The notes below the pieces were generated by a model. The model was not told the DNA's origin, did no database searches, and was given only the letters and a program-made list of their open reading frames with translations. This document shows, one piece after another, positions 45,436 to 53,897 of a stretch of 54,136 bases of DNA. Both the position numbers and the translations under genes were made by a program. Source of the stretch: Cyclobacteriaceae bacterium (lineage in GTDB: Bacteria > Bacteroidota > Bacteroidia > Cytophagales > Cyclobacteriaceae); assembly GCA_025350305.1 (NCBI GenBank), contig JANXYC010000103.1, positions 1 through 54,136 on the forward strand. The letters run 5' to 3'. Each line of letters opens with the position of its first letter. Position 1 is the stretch's first letter.

Positions 45436-46167
45436 TTAGTTACCGGGGAAATTAGGATAAGGGATCGACACTGGCCCCTTCTCTGCGCTTCCCTTGCTCC
45501 CACCAGCTAAAACCGCAGCACCTCCTACAACAGCGAGCATAGGGATAAGCTTCAAGGCAAACGGAATTTTCGGAGTAACTCTGAAGTATTCCGAATAAAC
45601 AATCTCATCTGATCGCTTGGAGTCAGTGATTTTTATACGGTAATCTTTCCCCGGCTTTACGCTAGACGCAATCGAAAGTGCGTATGCTCCGTTGTTGGGG
45701 TGGTTGAGTTCTCCACCCACGCGTTGGGAACCCTTATACAATTCAATATGGATAGGGTTTGTGTTCCCGGGTCGCCAAGTCAGGTCGTAACTATTGCCGC
45801 GCTTGTAGGATTTTTTGGTATCGAAATTCTTTAGCTTAACAAATGGAACAAACACCTTTCCTCGTATTTCTAGCGAAATTTTGCCTTTATAATTGCCATA
45901 TTCCTGCAGAAGGTTCCATTCTACTTTCCGATCGGCTCCGGGCTTCACTTCTTCACCAATATCCCCCTTTACTTTTGTGAGAGGGGCCGAGAATTTGTCC
46001 TTGGACGCATACAGATTGACCTGGTACTCATTGTTAGGGTTGGAATCATCCAAATCATAGTGGACAATTACTTTTTCGCCATCCAATTCAATCTTTTTGA
46101 TAGAAACGGTCTGGGCCATCCCACCTGCAAATAATAACACACATCCTGCCAGTAGAAATCCTCTCAT
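45436..46167 (-). CDS. Secreted Kre9/KNH-like Ig protein with C-terminal membrane segment
   Basis: 243 residues from ATG 46167; the frame is open to 46230, but MRGFLLAGCVLLFAGGMAQ is a good signal peptide and the extra 21 residues are not. Two beta-domains follow: about 20-105 (VSIKKIELDGEKVIVHYDLDD), and about 110-205 (YKRGNSYDLTWRPG, IHIELYKGSQ, KPGKDYRIKITDS). The second matches the Kre9/KNH-type Ig domain. A hydrophobic helix (FALKLIPMLAVVGGAAVLAGG) and a short Gly/Ser/Pro tail end the chain. It could anchor partners to a membrane. It is first of three tightly packed genes leading to the T9SS giant (26-bp gap) and the caspase. Confidence 0.75.
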   Translation of the reverse strand: MRGFLLAGCVLLFAGGMAQTVSIKKIELDGEKVIVHYDLDDSNPNNEYQVNLYASKDKFSAPLTKVKGDIGEEVKPGADRKVEWNLLQEYGNYKGKISLEIRGKVFVPFVKLKNFDTKKSYKRGNSYDLTWRPGNTNPIHIELYKGSQRVGGELNHPNNGAYALSIASSVKPGKDYRIKITDSKRSDEIVYSEYFRVTPKIPFALKLIPMLAVVGGAAVLAGGSKGSAEKGPVSIPYPNFPGN

Positions 46168-46234
46168 AATGAAGGTTTTAGATAGCGAAACTAATAAAAT
46201 TGAGGCACTTCTTCTATATGGGCCTGTCACACTA

Positions 46235-46254
46235 CAAAGTAACCCTCTAGAGGG
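46235..46254 (-). promoter_or_regulatory. Candidate promoter and adjacent palindrome before the Kre9-like gene
   Basis: On the minus strand TTACTTTG (46242-46235) matches 7 of 8 positions of TAnnTTTG, giving a leader near 60 nt. Immediately upstream is the perfect 12-bp palindrome CCCTCTAGAGGG (46243-46254), 7 bp from the recG stop. The palindrome could be an operator or a small dispersed repeat. Confidence 0.35.
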
Positions 46255-46261
46255 GACTTGA

Positions 46262-48355
46262 TCAGCTAATCCGGCTCCAATTTGTCACGGACTTTCGCAG
46301 CGATGAAAGGTGATTTTTAATGGGCAGATGTTGGGCGGTTTTCAATTCAGCATCATGTTGAAGTATTTCTATGGCCGCCTCTCGCGCCTGGGTAAGAATT
46401 TTTCCGTCTTTGGCCAGGTCGGCAATCAATAAATCCAATAACCCGCTCTGCTGCGTGCCCATCAGATCACCGGGTCCGCGAAGTTTTAGATCGGTATCGG
46501 CAATTTCAAAACCGTTATTGGTTCGCACCATTATTTCCATTCGCGATCTTGCTTCTGCACTGAGTTTGAAGCCGGTCAACAAGATGCAGTATGATTGCTC
46601 TGCTCCTCTTCCCACCCGGCCACGCAATTGATGCAATTGCGAAAGTCCAAACCGTTCGGCACTTTCAATAACCATTACAGACGCATTCGGTACATCCACC
46701 CCTACCTCGATCACCGTGGTGGCCACCATAATTTTTGTTTCACCCCTCACGAAGCGGGCCATCTCAAAGTCTTTAGCTTCTGATTTCATCTGACCATGCA
46801 GGATACTAATAGCATATTCCGGAAACGCCCTTGAAATACTCTCATATCCATCCATAAGATGTTTCAGGTCGAGTTTCTCCGACTCGTCAATGAGTGGGTA
46901 TACCATGTACACCTGCCGCCCTATTCCAATTTGTGATTTTAGAAACGCATTTACTTGCAAACGGTGCGAATCATATTGGTGAGTGGTCTTGATCGGCTTG
47001 CGGCCCTTTGGCAATTCATCAATAACAGAAACTTCAAGATCGCCATACAGCGTCATGGCCAACGTACGCGGAATGGGTGTGGCTGTCATCACCAACACAT
47101 GAGGATAGGTTGAACTGTTTTTTTGCCAGAGCTTGGAGCGTTGAGCAACACCGAAACGGTGCTGTTCATCGATAATGGCAAGGCCCAGTTGATGAAACTT
47201 TACTTCTTCTTCCAGCAGGGCGTGAGTGCCAATCAAAATCTTAAGCGTTCCATCCTGAAGACCCTCGTGAAGAATTTTCCGCTGCGCTTTCTTAGTCGAT
47301 CCGGTCAGGAGTCCGATGGAAATACCCATCGCGTCGGCATATTTTTTAAGGCTGTGGTAGTGTTGCTGTGCAAGAATTTCGGTGGGCGCCATGAGTGCAG
47401 TTTGCGCATCGCCACCCACCACCAGAAGTTTACAAATGAATGCAACGATTGTCTTGCCGCTGCCTACATCCCCTTGCAAGAGCCGGCTCATTTGATGCCC
47501 GGATTTCATATCGTGATAAATTTCACGAATGACTTTCTTCTGGGCGTCGGTAAGGGCGAACGGAAGGTGATGCTTATAAAATTCGGTGAGAATGGAGGTG
47601 TCACTGAATACCTGGCCCTTAAACTTTTCGTAGCGGACGAGTTTCATTTTTAACAGGCGCAGCTGCAGGTAAAAAAGTTCTTCGAACTTCAGCCTGCCCT
47701 GTGCCGCCGCGAGCTTTCCGGAGTCCACAGGGAAATGAATGTTAATTACTGCCTCTTGCTTCCCAATTAAATTAAATTTTTTTAAAAGGTAGTCTGGCAA
47801 GGTCTCACGGAGGTGCTGATGTGCCAATCGCAATAGTTCCTCTTGAAGTTTGGAAATGACTTTGTTGTCAACATGGCGTGCCCTGAGTTTTTCGCTGAGC
47901 GGATAAACCGGTTGAAGATAGCCGCCCTTTTCATTTCGGACGCTGATGGGCGCTATTTCCGGGTGCGCAATTGAAAATGTCTTCCCATATCGGGTGGGTT
48001 TTCCAAACACCACATACTCAATCCCCGGCTTAATCTTTTGCAACACCCATGGAATGGCCTGAAACCATACGAGTTCCAGTGTGCCCGTGCCATCGGAAAA
48101 CCGACCCACCAATCTTTTCTTAAAACCACCCCCTTCAATTCCCAACGACGTGATCTTGCCAACGAGTTGCACATATGGCATCTCTTCCATCACTTCCTTT
48201 ACCGTGTAGAGTTTTGTGCGGTCCTCATAACGAAACGGATAATGCTGAAGCAGATCGCCAAACGTAAAAATTTTCAGTTCCTTTTGCAGAAGCGAAGCGC
48301 GTAGAGGACCCACTCCTTTTAGAAACTCTATGGAAGTGTCGAAGAATGAGGCCAT
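46262..48355 (-). CDS. recG: ATP-dependent DNA helicase RecG
   Basis: 697 residues, normal for RecG. The N-terminal wedge/OB domain spans about 10-150. Helicase motif I GDVGSGKT is at 295-302, motif II DEQH at 396-399 and motif III MTATPIPRT follows. The C-terminal helicase motifs include HGQMKSEAKDFEM, ATTVIEVGVDVPNA and QLRGRVGRG. It reverses stalled replication forks and processes Holliday junctions. Its ATG directly abuts the TGA of the upstream toxin gene, so the three genes (antitoxin, toxin, recG) may be translated in a coupled way. Confidence 0.97.
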   Translation of the reverse strand: MASFFDTSIEFLKGVGPLRASLLQKELKIFTFGDLLQHYPFRYEDRTKLYTVKEVMEEMPYVQLVGKITSLGIEGGGFKKRLVGRFSDGTGTLELVWFQAIPWVLQKIKPGIEYVVFGKPTRYGKTFSIAHPEIAPISVRNEKGGYLQPVYPLSEKLRARHVDNKVISKLQEELLRLAHQHLRETLPDYLLKKFNLIGKQEAVINIHFPVDSGKLAAAQGRLKFEELFYLQLRLLKMKLVRYEKFKGQVFSDTSILTEFYKHHLPFALTDAQKKVIREIYHDMKSGHQMSRLLQGDVGSGKTIVAFICKLLVVGGDAQTALMAPTEILAQQHYHSLKKYADAMGISIGLLTGSTKKAQRKILHEGLQDGTLKILIGTHALLEEEVKFHQLGLAIIDEQHRFGVAQRSKLWQKNSSTYPHVLVMTATPIPRTLAMTLYGDLEVSVIDELPKGRKPIKTTHQYDSHRLQVNAFLKSQIGIGRQVYMVYPLIDESEKLDLKHLMDGYESISRAFPEYAISILHGQMKSEAKDFEMARFVRGETKIMVATTVIEVGVDVPNASVMVIESAERFGLSQLHQLRGRVGRGAEQSYCILLTGFKLSAEARSRMEIMVRTNNGFEIADTDLKLRGPGDLMGTQQSGLLDLLIADLAKDGKILTQAREAAIEILQHDAELKTAQHLPIKNHLSSLRKSVTNWSRIS

Positions 48356-48667
48356 TCATTTCTCTTCTGAGAAAGGATTATTAGAAAGTAATCGACTGCT
48401 GTGATGGACAGTCAATATGTCAATATGACTTTTCGAATAGATTTTATAAATAATTCGATAATTGCCTTCGATGATTTCGCGAATATCATCACGATCAATT
48501 TCGGGTACTCTCCGACCGGCATTTGGATGGGTCTCTAAAATAAGTACTTGTTGAAAAAATCGCTCAACCTGAACAATTGCGTAATATTCAGAGTCTTTTG
48601 CTATAAACTCAGCAATTGAATTAATATCTTCAAGGGCATAGGTCGTCCATTTTATTTTAAGAGCCAT
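48356..48667 (-). CDS. ParE/RelE-type toxin
   Basis: 103 residues with the RelE/ParE fold. ALEDINSIAEFIAKDS near the N-terminus, then THPNAGRRVPEIDRDDIREI, NYRIIYKIYSKSHIDILTVHHSSRLL at the centre and end. The Gly-Arg-Arg, Arg-Glu-Ile and Tyr-Arg-Ile-Tyr positions are typical for the family. The target is either gyrase (ParE) or ribosome-bound mRNA (RelE); sequence alone does not decide, although motifs lean to ParE. It overlaps the antitoxin by 16 bases and touches recG. Confidence 0.87.
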   Translation of the reverse strand: MALKIKWTTYALEDINSIAEFIAKDSEYYAIVQVERFFQQVLILETHPNAGRRVPEIDRDDIREIIEGNYRIIYKIYSKSHIDILTVHHSSRLLSNNPFSEEK

Positions 48668-48837
48668 TTTTTAAGTTTTTCCCTTGCCTCTTGGGTGGAG
48701 TAAACCTGTCCATTTCGGGACTGCTCTAATCCTATTTCGATTTTTTGAAGAAGGATAATCCGCTCAAACAAGTCTTCCAGAGAGAACCTCTCCGGTAAAT
48801 TCTTTACAGCATCTAAAACCTTTTCTTTGCTTAGCAT
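48652..48837 (-). CDS. Antitoxin of a type II toxin-antitoxin pair
   Basis: 61 residues from ATG 48837; an earlier in-frame start at 48879 would add 14 residues (hydrophobic, not family-like) and is less likely. MLSKEKVLDAVKNLPERFSLEDLFERIILL and STQEAREKLKKWLLK at the end are typical of small antitoxins that pair with ParE/RelE toxins. No separate DNA-binding domain is apparent. The 16-base overlap with the toxin supports the pairing. Confidence 0.85.
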   Translation of the reverse strand: MLSKEKVLDAVKNLPERFSLEDLFERIILLQKIEIGLEQSRNGQVYSTQEAREKLKKWLLK

Positions 48838-48940
48838 GATCAAAGTTAATAAAGGGGATCTCGAAAAACTATAAGTCATCCTGGATTAACTTGCGATCTC
48901 CAATTCAAAGTAAGAAAATTCAACCTAAACACATTAACAC

Positions 48941-49546
48941 TTATTTCTTCCATTCCAACGTGTTAATGAGATGCATCACGTCTTTCTTCATGTACTCAAT
49001 GGCGGGCTGAAGGGAATCATTCTGGACCCTGACATTGAAATACAAGGCACCCCGCAAAAAATTCTGGAGCGAGTCCGTCATCGTAAATTGGAATTGGCTT
49101 GGCACTTCACCTTCCAACTCCGCAACAACGGCCGTCTTACCGCTGGGGGTTTTCACGATGGTCTCATCGATTGCGTAAGCTTTGATCTGATGCTTTGATG
49201 TAAGCACATACGCGTCTTGAAGAAATTCTTTCAATAACTTCGAATCTCGGTTGACTTTTTTATAGGTGACGTGAATGGTTGCCTTGAATTCAGGATAATA
49301 TACTTCTACCCAATGCTTTTCGCTCACCCAGGAAGTATCTTTTAAGAACCTGGCATGCTTGGAATACTCAAATTGATACGGTAAGGTGTCCGGAGACGTC
49401 TGATAGGAAGCTTCGGGAAGGATTAACCGGTTAAATCCTTTCGGCTTGGGTTGATATTCGCGCGAGCAAGATGTCGCAAGCAGTGCGACGAAAATCATAC
49501 TCATACGTAATTCGTCATTCGTCATTCGTCCTTCATCATTCATCAT
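48941..49546 (-). CDS. gldD: Gliding motility lipoprotein GldD
   Basis: About 201 residues. The core from PKPKGFNRLILPEASY to the end (YMKKDVMHLINTLEWKK) matches GldD, needed for gliding and T9SS function in Bacteroidota. The lipobox is LLATSC, so it is an outer- or inner-membrane lipoprotein. The N-terminus is odd: MMNDEGRMTNDELRMSM is encoded by a simple ATGAnGAA/ATTACG-type repeat. I chose ATG 49546, 9 bases after AGGAGG. GTG 49570, ATG 49504 and ATG 49498 remain possible. With the gldE stop at 49560, the gap is small and the genes are probably coupled. Confidence 0.85.
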   Translation of the reverse strand: MMNDEGRMTNDELRMSMIFVALLATSCSREYQPKPKGFNRLILPEASYQTSPDTLPYQFEYSKHARFLKDTSWVSEKHWVEVYYPEFKATIHVTYKKVNRDSKLLKEFLQDAYVLTSKHQIKAYAIDETIVKTPSGKTAVVAELEGEVPSQFQFTMTDSLQNFLRGALYFNVRVQNDSLQPAIEYMKKDVMHLINTLEWKK

Positions 49547-49556
49547 TCGTAATTCC
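49495..49556. repeat. Simple degenerate repeat inside the 5' end of gldD
   Basis: On the plus strand the unit ATTCGTCATTC and relatives (CATACGTAATTCGTC, TTCATCATTCATC, ATTCGTAATTCC) repeats about six times with a period near 10-11 bp. It covers the gldE/gldD junction and encodes the odd GldD N-terminus. Confidence 0.6.
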
Positions 49557-49559
49557 CTC

Positions 49560-50912
49560 CTACTCTTCACCGGTTTCAGCGTCCGTGATGGTCACCCGAA
49601 TGCGCTTGATACGTTTTTGGTCGACCGAAACAATTGTAAACAAAAAACGATCATAGGTAATCTTATCACCGCCATGGGGCATAGAGCTGTGCAATTCGAG
49701 CATCAATCCTCCCAACGATTCGCTTTCGCCTTTTACTTCATCGAAGTACTGAGGATCGAGTTCCATCGCTTTACAGAAGTCGTGAAGGGATATCTTTCCT
49801 TCAAACACGAAAGTCCGGTCGTCAATTTTCTGATAGGGGATAGCGACCTCATCAAACTCATCATTGATCTCTCCTATAATCTCTTCAATGAGATCCTCCA
49901 GCGTGATCAATCCGCTGGTACCTCCATACTCATCGGCTACAATCGCCATGTGAACATGCTTGCTTTGAAAATCTTTCAGCAGGGAGTCCAGTTTCTTGGT
50001 CTCGGGTACAAAAAAGCCCGGTCGGAGAAGCTTCTGCCACTCAAAAGTTTCGCCTTCACCCAGGTAGGGCAACAGGTCTTTTGTGTATAAAATGCCCTGG
50101 ATATGATCAATGGTTTCTTTGTACACCGGTATGCGCGAGAAGCCTGATTTGCTGACGGCATCCAGCAGTTCCTTGAAATTTAACTCCACTTCCACCGCTG
50201 ACATTTCGAGTCGTGAGCGCATCACCTGCTTCACGGCAAGTGTGCCGAAGTTGACAATGCCTTTCAGTATTTCCTTTTCGTCCTCTGAAGTTTCAGCGTT
50301 GTCGGTCGTTAGTTCAAGTGCCCGGTTCAGTTCTTCCACTGTGCTGCTGTAGCCTTTCTTCTTAATCCTCCGCTCAATGAGTCCACTCATACCCAATAGT
50401 ATGAACGACACGGGCCGGCAAATTTTTTCAAGCACCTTCCAGACTCCGCCCATCATCCGCGCAATAAAAATATTCCGTTGTGTGGCGTATACTTTTGGTA
50501 TAATCTCTCCGAAAAAAGTGATGCCAAACGTAGTCGCGAAAGTTACAATCCCCACAATGGTCTCTGATGGATTGCGTGTGCTGGCCATGTCCCACATGAG
50601 AAAAGTAGAAATCGTTACGACACCTACGTTCACAAAGTTGTTCATGATGAGAATCGTAGCGAGCAGCAATCGGGCCCGCTTTAGCAAATCGATGATGCTA
50701 ATGTCCCGTGGGTCGTCGGATTCACGGCAACGGTCCAGGTCGTCGGCTTTGAGTGAAAAAAACGCGACCTCCGAAGCAGAGATCATGGCTGACATAAAAA
50801 GCAAGACCCCAATGGCAATGAAACTAAATACGTAAAACGGGGTCAGCTGCATCGCAAAGATGTCAACCAGGCATAAACTAGGGGGTTCGTCCAATGATGC
50901 GGGGATTTCCAA
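49560..50912 (-). CDS. gldE: GldE, gliding motility CNNM/CBS membrane protein
   Basis: 450 residues in the HlyC/CorC (CNNM, DUF21) family. Three to four membrane helices occupy about 25-175 (FYVFSFIAIGVLLFMSAMI, AEVAFFSL motif, MNNFVNVGVVTI). Two CBS domains follow (about 220-345; VKQVMRSRLEMSAVEV, VPETKKLDSLLKDFQ, HMAIVADEYGGTSGLITLEDL). A CorC-HlyC domain ends the chain. GldE supports GldD in gliding/T9SS. The frame opens at TTG 50912; TTG 50894 (giving DEPPSLCL) or ATG 50852 could be the real start, and I keep the longest. It lies 22 bp after ssb. Confidence 0.9.
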   Translation of the reverse strand: MEIPASLDEPPSLCLVDIFAMQLTPFYVFSFIAIGVLLFMSAMISASEVAFFSLKADDLDRCRESDDPRDISIIDLLKRARLLLATILIMNNFVNVGVVTISTFLMWDMASTRNPSETIVGIVTFATTFGITFFGEIIPKVYATQRNIFIARMMGGVWKVLEKICRPVSFILLGMSGLIERRIKKKGYSSTVEELNRALELTTDNAETSEDEKEILKGIVNFGTLAVKQVMRSRLEMSAVEVELNFKELLDAVSKSGFSRIPVYKETIDHIQGILYTKDLLPYLGEGETFEWQKLLRPGFFVPETKKLDSLLKDFQSKHVHMAIVADEYGGTSGLITLEDLIEEIIGEINDEFDEVAIPYQKIDDRTFVFEGKISLHDFCKAMELDPQYFDEVKGESESLGGLMLELHSSMPHGGDKITYDRFLFTIVSVDQKRIKRIRVTITDAETGEE

Positions 50913-50934
50913 ACATTAAAAGTTATGTTCCACA

Positions 50935-51396
50935 TCAGAAGGGAAGATCGTCGGTGCTATTGTCAGTTCCTGGTTTGTCCCGAAGCGATGGATTGCCAGA
51001 ATCCTCGGTTATGCTTTGTTGAGGGGCGGAAGGACGGTATTCCTGATTCCCTCCACTGCCTTCCCGTTTTGTGCTGAGCATGGTCATATTATCCCCTACC
51101 ACTTCGGTGGTATAACGTGTCACTCCTTCCTTTTCCCATGACCGTGTCCGCAGTTTGCCTTCGATATAAATCATATCGCCTTTATGCAGATACTTGGCGG
51201 CAATCTCTGCGAGGCCGCGCCACAGCACAATGTTGTGCCATTCAGTAACTTCCTTTTTATCGCCTGTGGTTTTGTCTTTGTAAGTTTCGGAAGTGGCGAT
51301 GCTAAAGTTTGCCACGGTAGCACCATTTTCAAGGTTTCGCACCTCCGGGTCTTTGCCCAATCTACCAACCAGAATGACTTTATTAACGCCTGACAT
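50935..51396 (-). CDS. ssb: Single-stranded DNA-binding protein
   Basis: 153 residues. The OB-fold (1-110) starts [20 protein letters not shown] with [11 protein letters not shown] and [23 protein letters not shown] disordered linker ([15 protein letters not shown]) leads to the acidic tip DDLPF that recruits partner proteins. It binds ssDNA in replication and repair. It sits between mutY and gldE, a conserved arrangement in this phylum. Confidence 0.96.
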   Translation of the reverse strand: MSGVNKVILVGRLGKDPEVRNLENGATVANFSIATSETYKDKTTGDKKEVTEWHNIVLWRGLAEIAAKYLHKGDMIYIEGKLRTRSWEKEGVTRYTTEVVGDNMTMLSTKREGSGGNQEYRPSAPQQSITEDSGNPSLRDKPGTDNSTDDLPF

Positions 51397-51473
51397 AGGA
51401 CTAGGATTTATATGATTTGTGTGATTCCACTGATTTAACTCTTTCTTCGATTTAAATCAACCAGCGGGTATTG

Positions 51474-51499
51474 CCCGCCGAAGCCTTGGCGAAGGCGGG
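51474..51499. repeat. GC-rich palindromic unit between mutY and ssb
   Basis: CCCGCCGAAGCC and GGCGAAGGCGGG flank two bases with 10 of 12 pairs. It stands out by GC content in an otherwise ordinary 131-bp spacer. It could lower read-through between mutY and ssb or be a dispersed repeat. Confidence 0.6.
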
Positions 51500-51527
51500 G
51501 TGCAAAAATACCAAATCTCCCCGACTC

Positions 51528-52604
51528 CTATAAAATGCCGCTGTCTTCGAGAAAGCGTGAAATCAATACCGACTTTGGTACGTTCTCGATTTGCTTCGAT
51601 GAAAACCATTTTGCCGTCGAGGAAGGAAGCAGTGCAGGGAGGTCCTTTCCGGAAGGCCAATCAACTTCAATGAAGTGGGCATGAATCACCTGATGAGAAA
51701 GGACATGCCTGTAGCTCTTTGAAATCTTATTTATCTGTAATAGTCCTTTTGGCCCCCGCTTAGGCGGAAATAATTTCTTAAAAATCTTTGCCGGATCTAC
51801 TGGCCGCCCTTCTTCATGGAGCAGGAAATCAAACAAACCATTCCAAATGTCTTTTTTGGTCCGCCGCATCATGAGAATTTTAGTACCCCGCCGGATCAGA
51901 AAATAATAAAAGTATCTCTTGGTAATTTTCTGTCGCTTGATCTTGACCGGCAACGAATCCTGTTGCTCATGCTGGTAAGCAAAACAATTACTCCTGAAAA
52001 TGCACGTCTCACATTTCGGGTTTTTCGGAAGACAGTGCATCGCGCCAAACTCCATGACGGCCTGATTATACGTTCCGGGGTCCTGGATGGGAATAAGTTT
52101 ATTGGCTAATTCAGAAAAAAACTTCTTGCCAGCCGGCGAAGCGATGTCTTTGTCTATCCCGAAAACGCGCGACAGTACACGATACACATTACCATCTACC
52201 ACGGCCACCGGTTGACGAAAAGCAAATGAAGCGATCGCAGCGGCCGTATAGGCGCCGATGCCTGGAAGGGTTCTCAATTCTTCGAACGTCGGGGGGAACT
52301 TCCCCTTAAAAAAATTTACAACTTCCCTGGCGCATTTATGGAGATTGCGGGCCCGGGTATAGTAGCCAAGACCCTGCCACAACCGCAACACCTCCTGCTC
52401 TTTTGCCTCCGCCAGGGACGTCACGGTAGGATAATTTTGAATAAATTTTTGGTAGTAGGGGAGCCCCTGCAAGACCCTTGTTTGCTGCAAAATAATTTCC
52501 GAAAGCCAGATTTTATATGGGTCTTGGGTGTTTCGCCATGGTAAGTCACGGTGAGCGGCCTGGTACCACTCGACGATTATTTTAGAGAAATATGCCTTCT
52601 TCAT
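51528..52604 (-). CDS. mutY: A/G-specific adenine glycosylase
   Basis: 358 residues. It removes adenine mispaired with 8-oxoguanine. The catalytic Glu36 (SEIILQQTRV), HhH motif (LPGIGAYTAAAI, 113-124) and Asp137 (VVDGNVYRV) are present. The 4Fe-4S ligands Cys191, Cys198, Cys201 and Cys207 keep the CX6CX2CX5C spacing. A Nudix-like C-terminal domain (about 225-350; MMRRTKKDIWNGLFDF, SYRHVLSHQVIHAHF) reads 8-oxoG. First of mutY-ssb-gldE-gldD and divergent from the HU gene. Confidence 0.96.
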   Translation of the reverse strand: MKKAYFSKIIVEWYQAAHRDLPWRNTQDPYKIWLSEIILQQTRVLQGLPYYQKFIQNYPTVTSLAEAKEQEVLRLWQGLGYYTRARNLHKCAREVVNFFKGKFPPTFEELRTLPGIGAYTAAAIASFAFRQPVAVVDGNVYRVLSRVFGIDKDIASPAGKKFFSELANKLIPIQDPGTYNQAVMEFGAMHCLPKNPKCETCIFRSNCFAYQHEQQDSLPVKIKRQKITKRYFYYFLIRRGTKILMMRRTKKDIWNGLFDFLLHEEGRPVDPAKIFKKLFPPKRGPKGLLQINKISKSYRHVLSHQVIHAHFIEVDWPSGKDLPALLPSSTAKWFSSKQIENVPKSVLISRFLEDSGIL

Positions 52605-52657
52605 TTCCTTGATAATCAGAATTTTTCAATATTGTTTTTAATTCTGGCCACGAAAAT

Positions 52658-52665
52658 TAATTTTG
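52658..52665 (+). promoter_or_regulatory. Candidate -7 box for the HU gene
   Basis: TAATTTTG fits TAnnTTTG fully and lies 48 bp before the GTG at 52713. A TTG at 52632-52634 is 23 bp upstream, at the long end of the usual spacing. Confidence 0.5.
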
Positions 52666-52712
52666 CCGTCCTTAACTCCAAAGAAACCCTCAAGCAATAA
52701 CACCCCAGCACC

Positions 52713-53018
52713 GTGACGAAAGCAGACGTTATTAATCAAATTGCAGAAAAGACTGGCATCGACAAGGCGGATGTAACCGCGTCAGTAGAAGCATTCTTTT
52801 CCATTGTAAAAAACTCCATGTCCGGCGGGCATAACATTTATGTTCGCGGGTTCGGAAGTTTCATCAATAAAAAGCGAAAGAAAAAAATCGCTCGCAACAT
52901 TTCGCGTAATACTGCCATCGTCATTGATGAGCACTACATCCCAAGCTTCAAACCAGCGAAAATCTTTATCAATAAGATCAAGAACAGCGACAAAGTAAAA
53001 CAGCTCGCTGAAAAGTAA
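52713..53018 (+). CDS. HU/IHF-family DNA-binding protein
   Basis: 101 residues starting with GTG (VTKADVINQIAEKTGIDKADV). It has the HU fold: two helices, then the DNA-arm strand with RGFGSF (about 49-54), KKRKKKIARNIS and IPSFKPAKIF. It should bend DNA as a homo- or heterodimer. The long tail after KIFINKI is a little longer than E. coli HU. Divergent from mutY. Confidence 0.93.
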   Translation: MTKADVINQIAEKTGIDKADVTASVEAFFSIVKNSMSGGHNIYVRGFGSFINKKRKKKIARNISRNTAIVIDEHYIPSFKPAKIFINKIKNSDKVKQLAEK

Positions 53019-53076
53019 ATTGGTATCAGGCGGTTTGAATTTGTAAACCATTGCCCTGTGCCTTGTACAAAAGCCC

Positions 53077-53886
53077 ATGCGTACAACCCGGATTATCTTA
53101 CTTGTTGTCAGTGCCTTACTTATCGTGGCATTGTTTTTCCTTCCCAAATCGGTCGTGGAAAATGACAGCCAGTTACAAACCGGGCCGGAAACTAAGTCTG
53201 TCCTCCCGGCCAGTCCGCACACCCAGACTCCAAAGTCAATTCGTCATGCCATTAACCGATTGAGGACCCGCTACTTATCCAACTTGCCGGAAGAAAAAAA
53301 TGCTATCTTTGCCGACTCTTTAGCGGGCTTGTACAATCAAGCGGGTCTCTTCGACAGCGCAGTGTGGTTTGCTGAACGGGCAAATGCGTTCTTTAATACT
53401 GATGAAAGTCTGATGAAAGCCGGAAATGCATGCTATGAGGCTTACACCTTTGCCATCAATGGTGAAAAGCAAAATACATTGGCTGAAAAAACACGCGAGT
53501 TATTCGGTAGGGTGCTGGAAAAAAATCCCGATAATCTCGAAGTGAAGACTAAAATGGCTATGACCTACCTCAGCTCAAAGTCTCCCATGAAAGGAATTGC
53601 CATGTTAAGGGAAGTCTTGGAGAAAGACCCAAAAAATGAACTGGCTTTATTCAATATGGGGATGTTGTCAATTCAGTCGGGACAATATGGAAAGGCTATA
53701 GAGTGGCTGGAAAAGTTGGCAGGCGTGAATGAAAGACACCTCCAGGGACAATTACTGCTAGGCGTTGCTTACCTGAAACAGGGCGAAAAAACAAAAGCCC
53801 GGCTGCAGTTTGAGAAAGTAAAAAAAATGGATAAGGATCCTTCTGTGCAAGCCACCGTTGATTCGTATCTGGATGAACTTAAATAA
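53077..53886 (+). CDS. Membrane-anchored TPR protein
   Basis: 269 residues. One N-terminal membrane helix (about 5-22, IILLVVSALLIVALFFLP) with a short basic n-region; no cleavage site is clear. TPR-like units occupy about 70-265 (DSAVWFAERANAFF, KTRELFGRVLEKNPDNLEV, KGIAMLREVLEKDPKNELALFNMGM, KAIEWLEKLAGVNERHLQGQLLLGVAYLKQ). It probably scaffolds proteins in the periplasm. Upstream is HU, downstream the short ribosomal-type gene and rng, an order found in relatives. Confidence 0.85.
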   Translation: MRTTRIILLVVSALLIVALFFLPKSVVENDSQLQTGPETKSVLPASPHTQTPKSIRHAINRLRTRYLSNLPEEKNAIFADSLAGLYNQAGLFDSAVWFAERANAFFNTDESLMKAGNACYEAYTFAINGEKQNTLAEKTRELFGRVLEKNPDNLEVKTKMAMTYLSSKSPMKGIAMLREVLEKDPKNELALFNMGMLSIQSGQYGKAIEWLEKLAGVNERHLQGQLLLGVAYLKQGEKTKARLQFEKVKKMDKDPSVQATVDSYLDELK

Positions 53887-53897
53887 TTTTTAACTCG

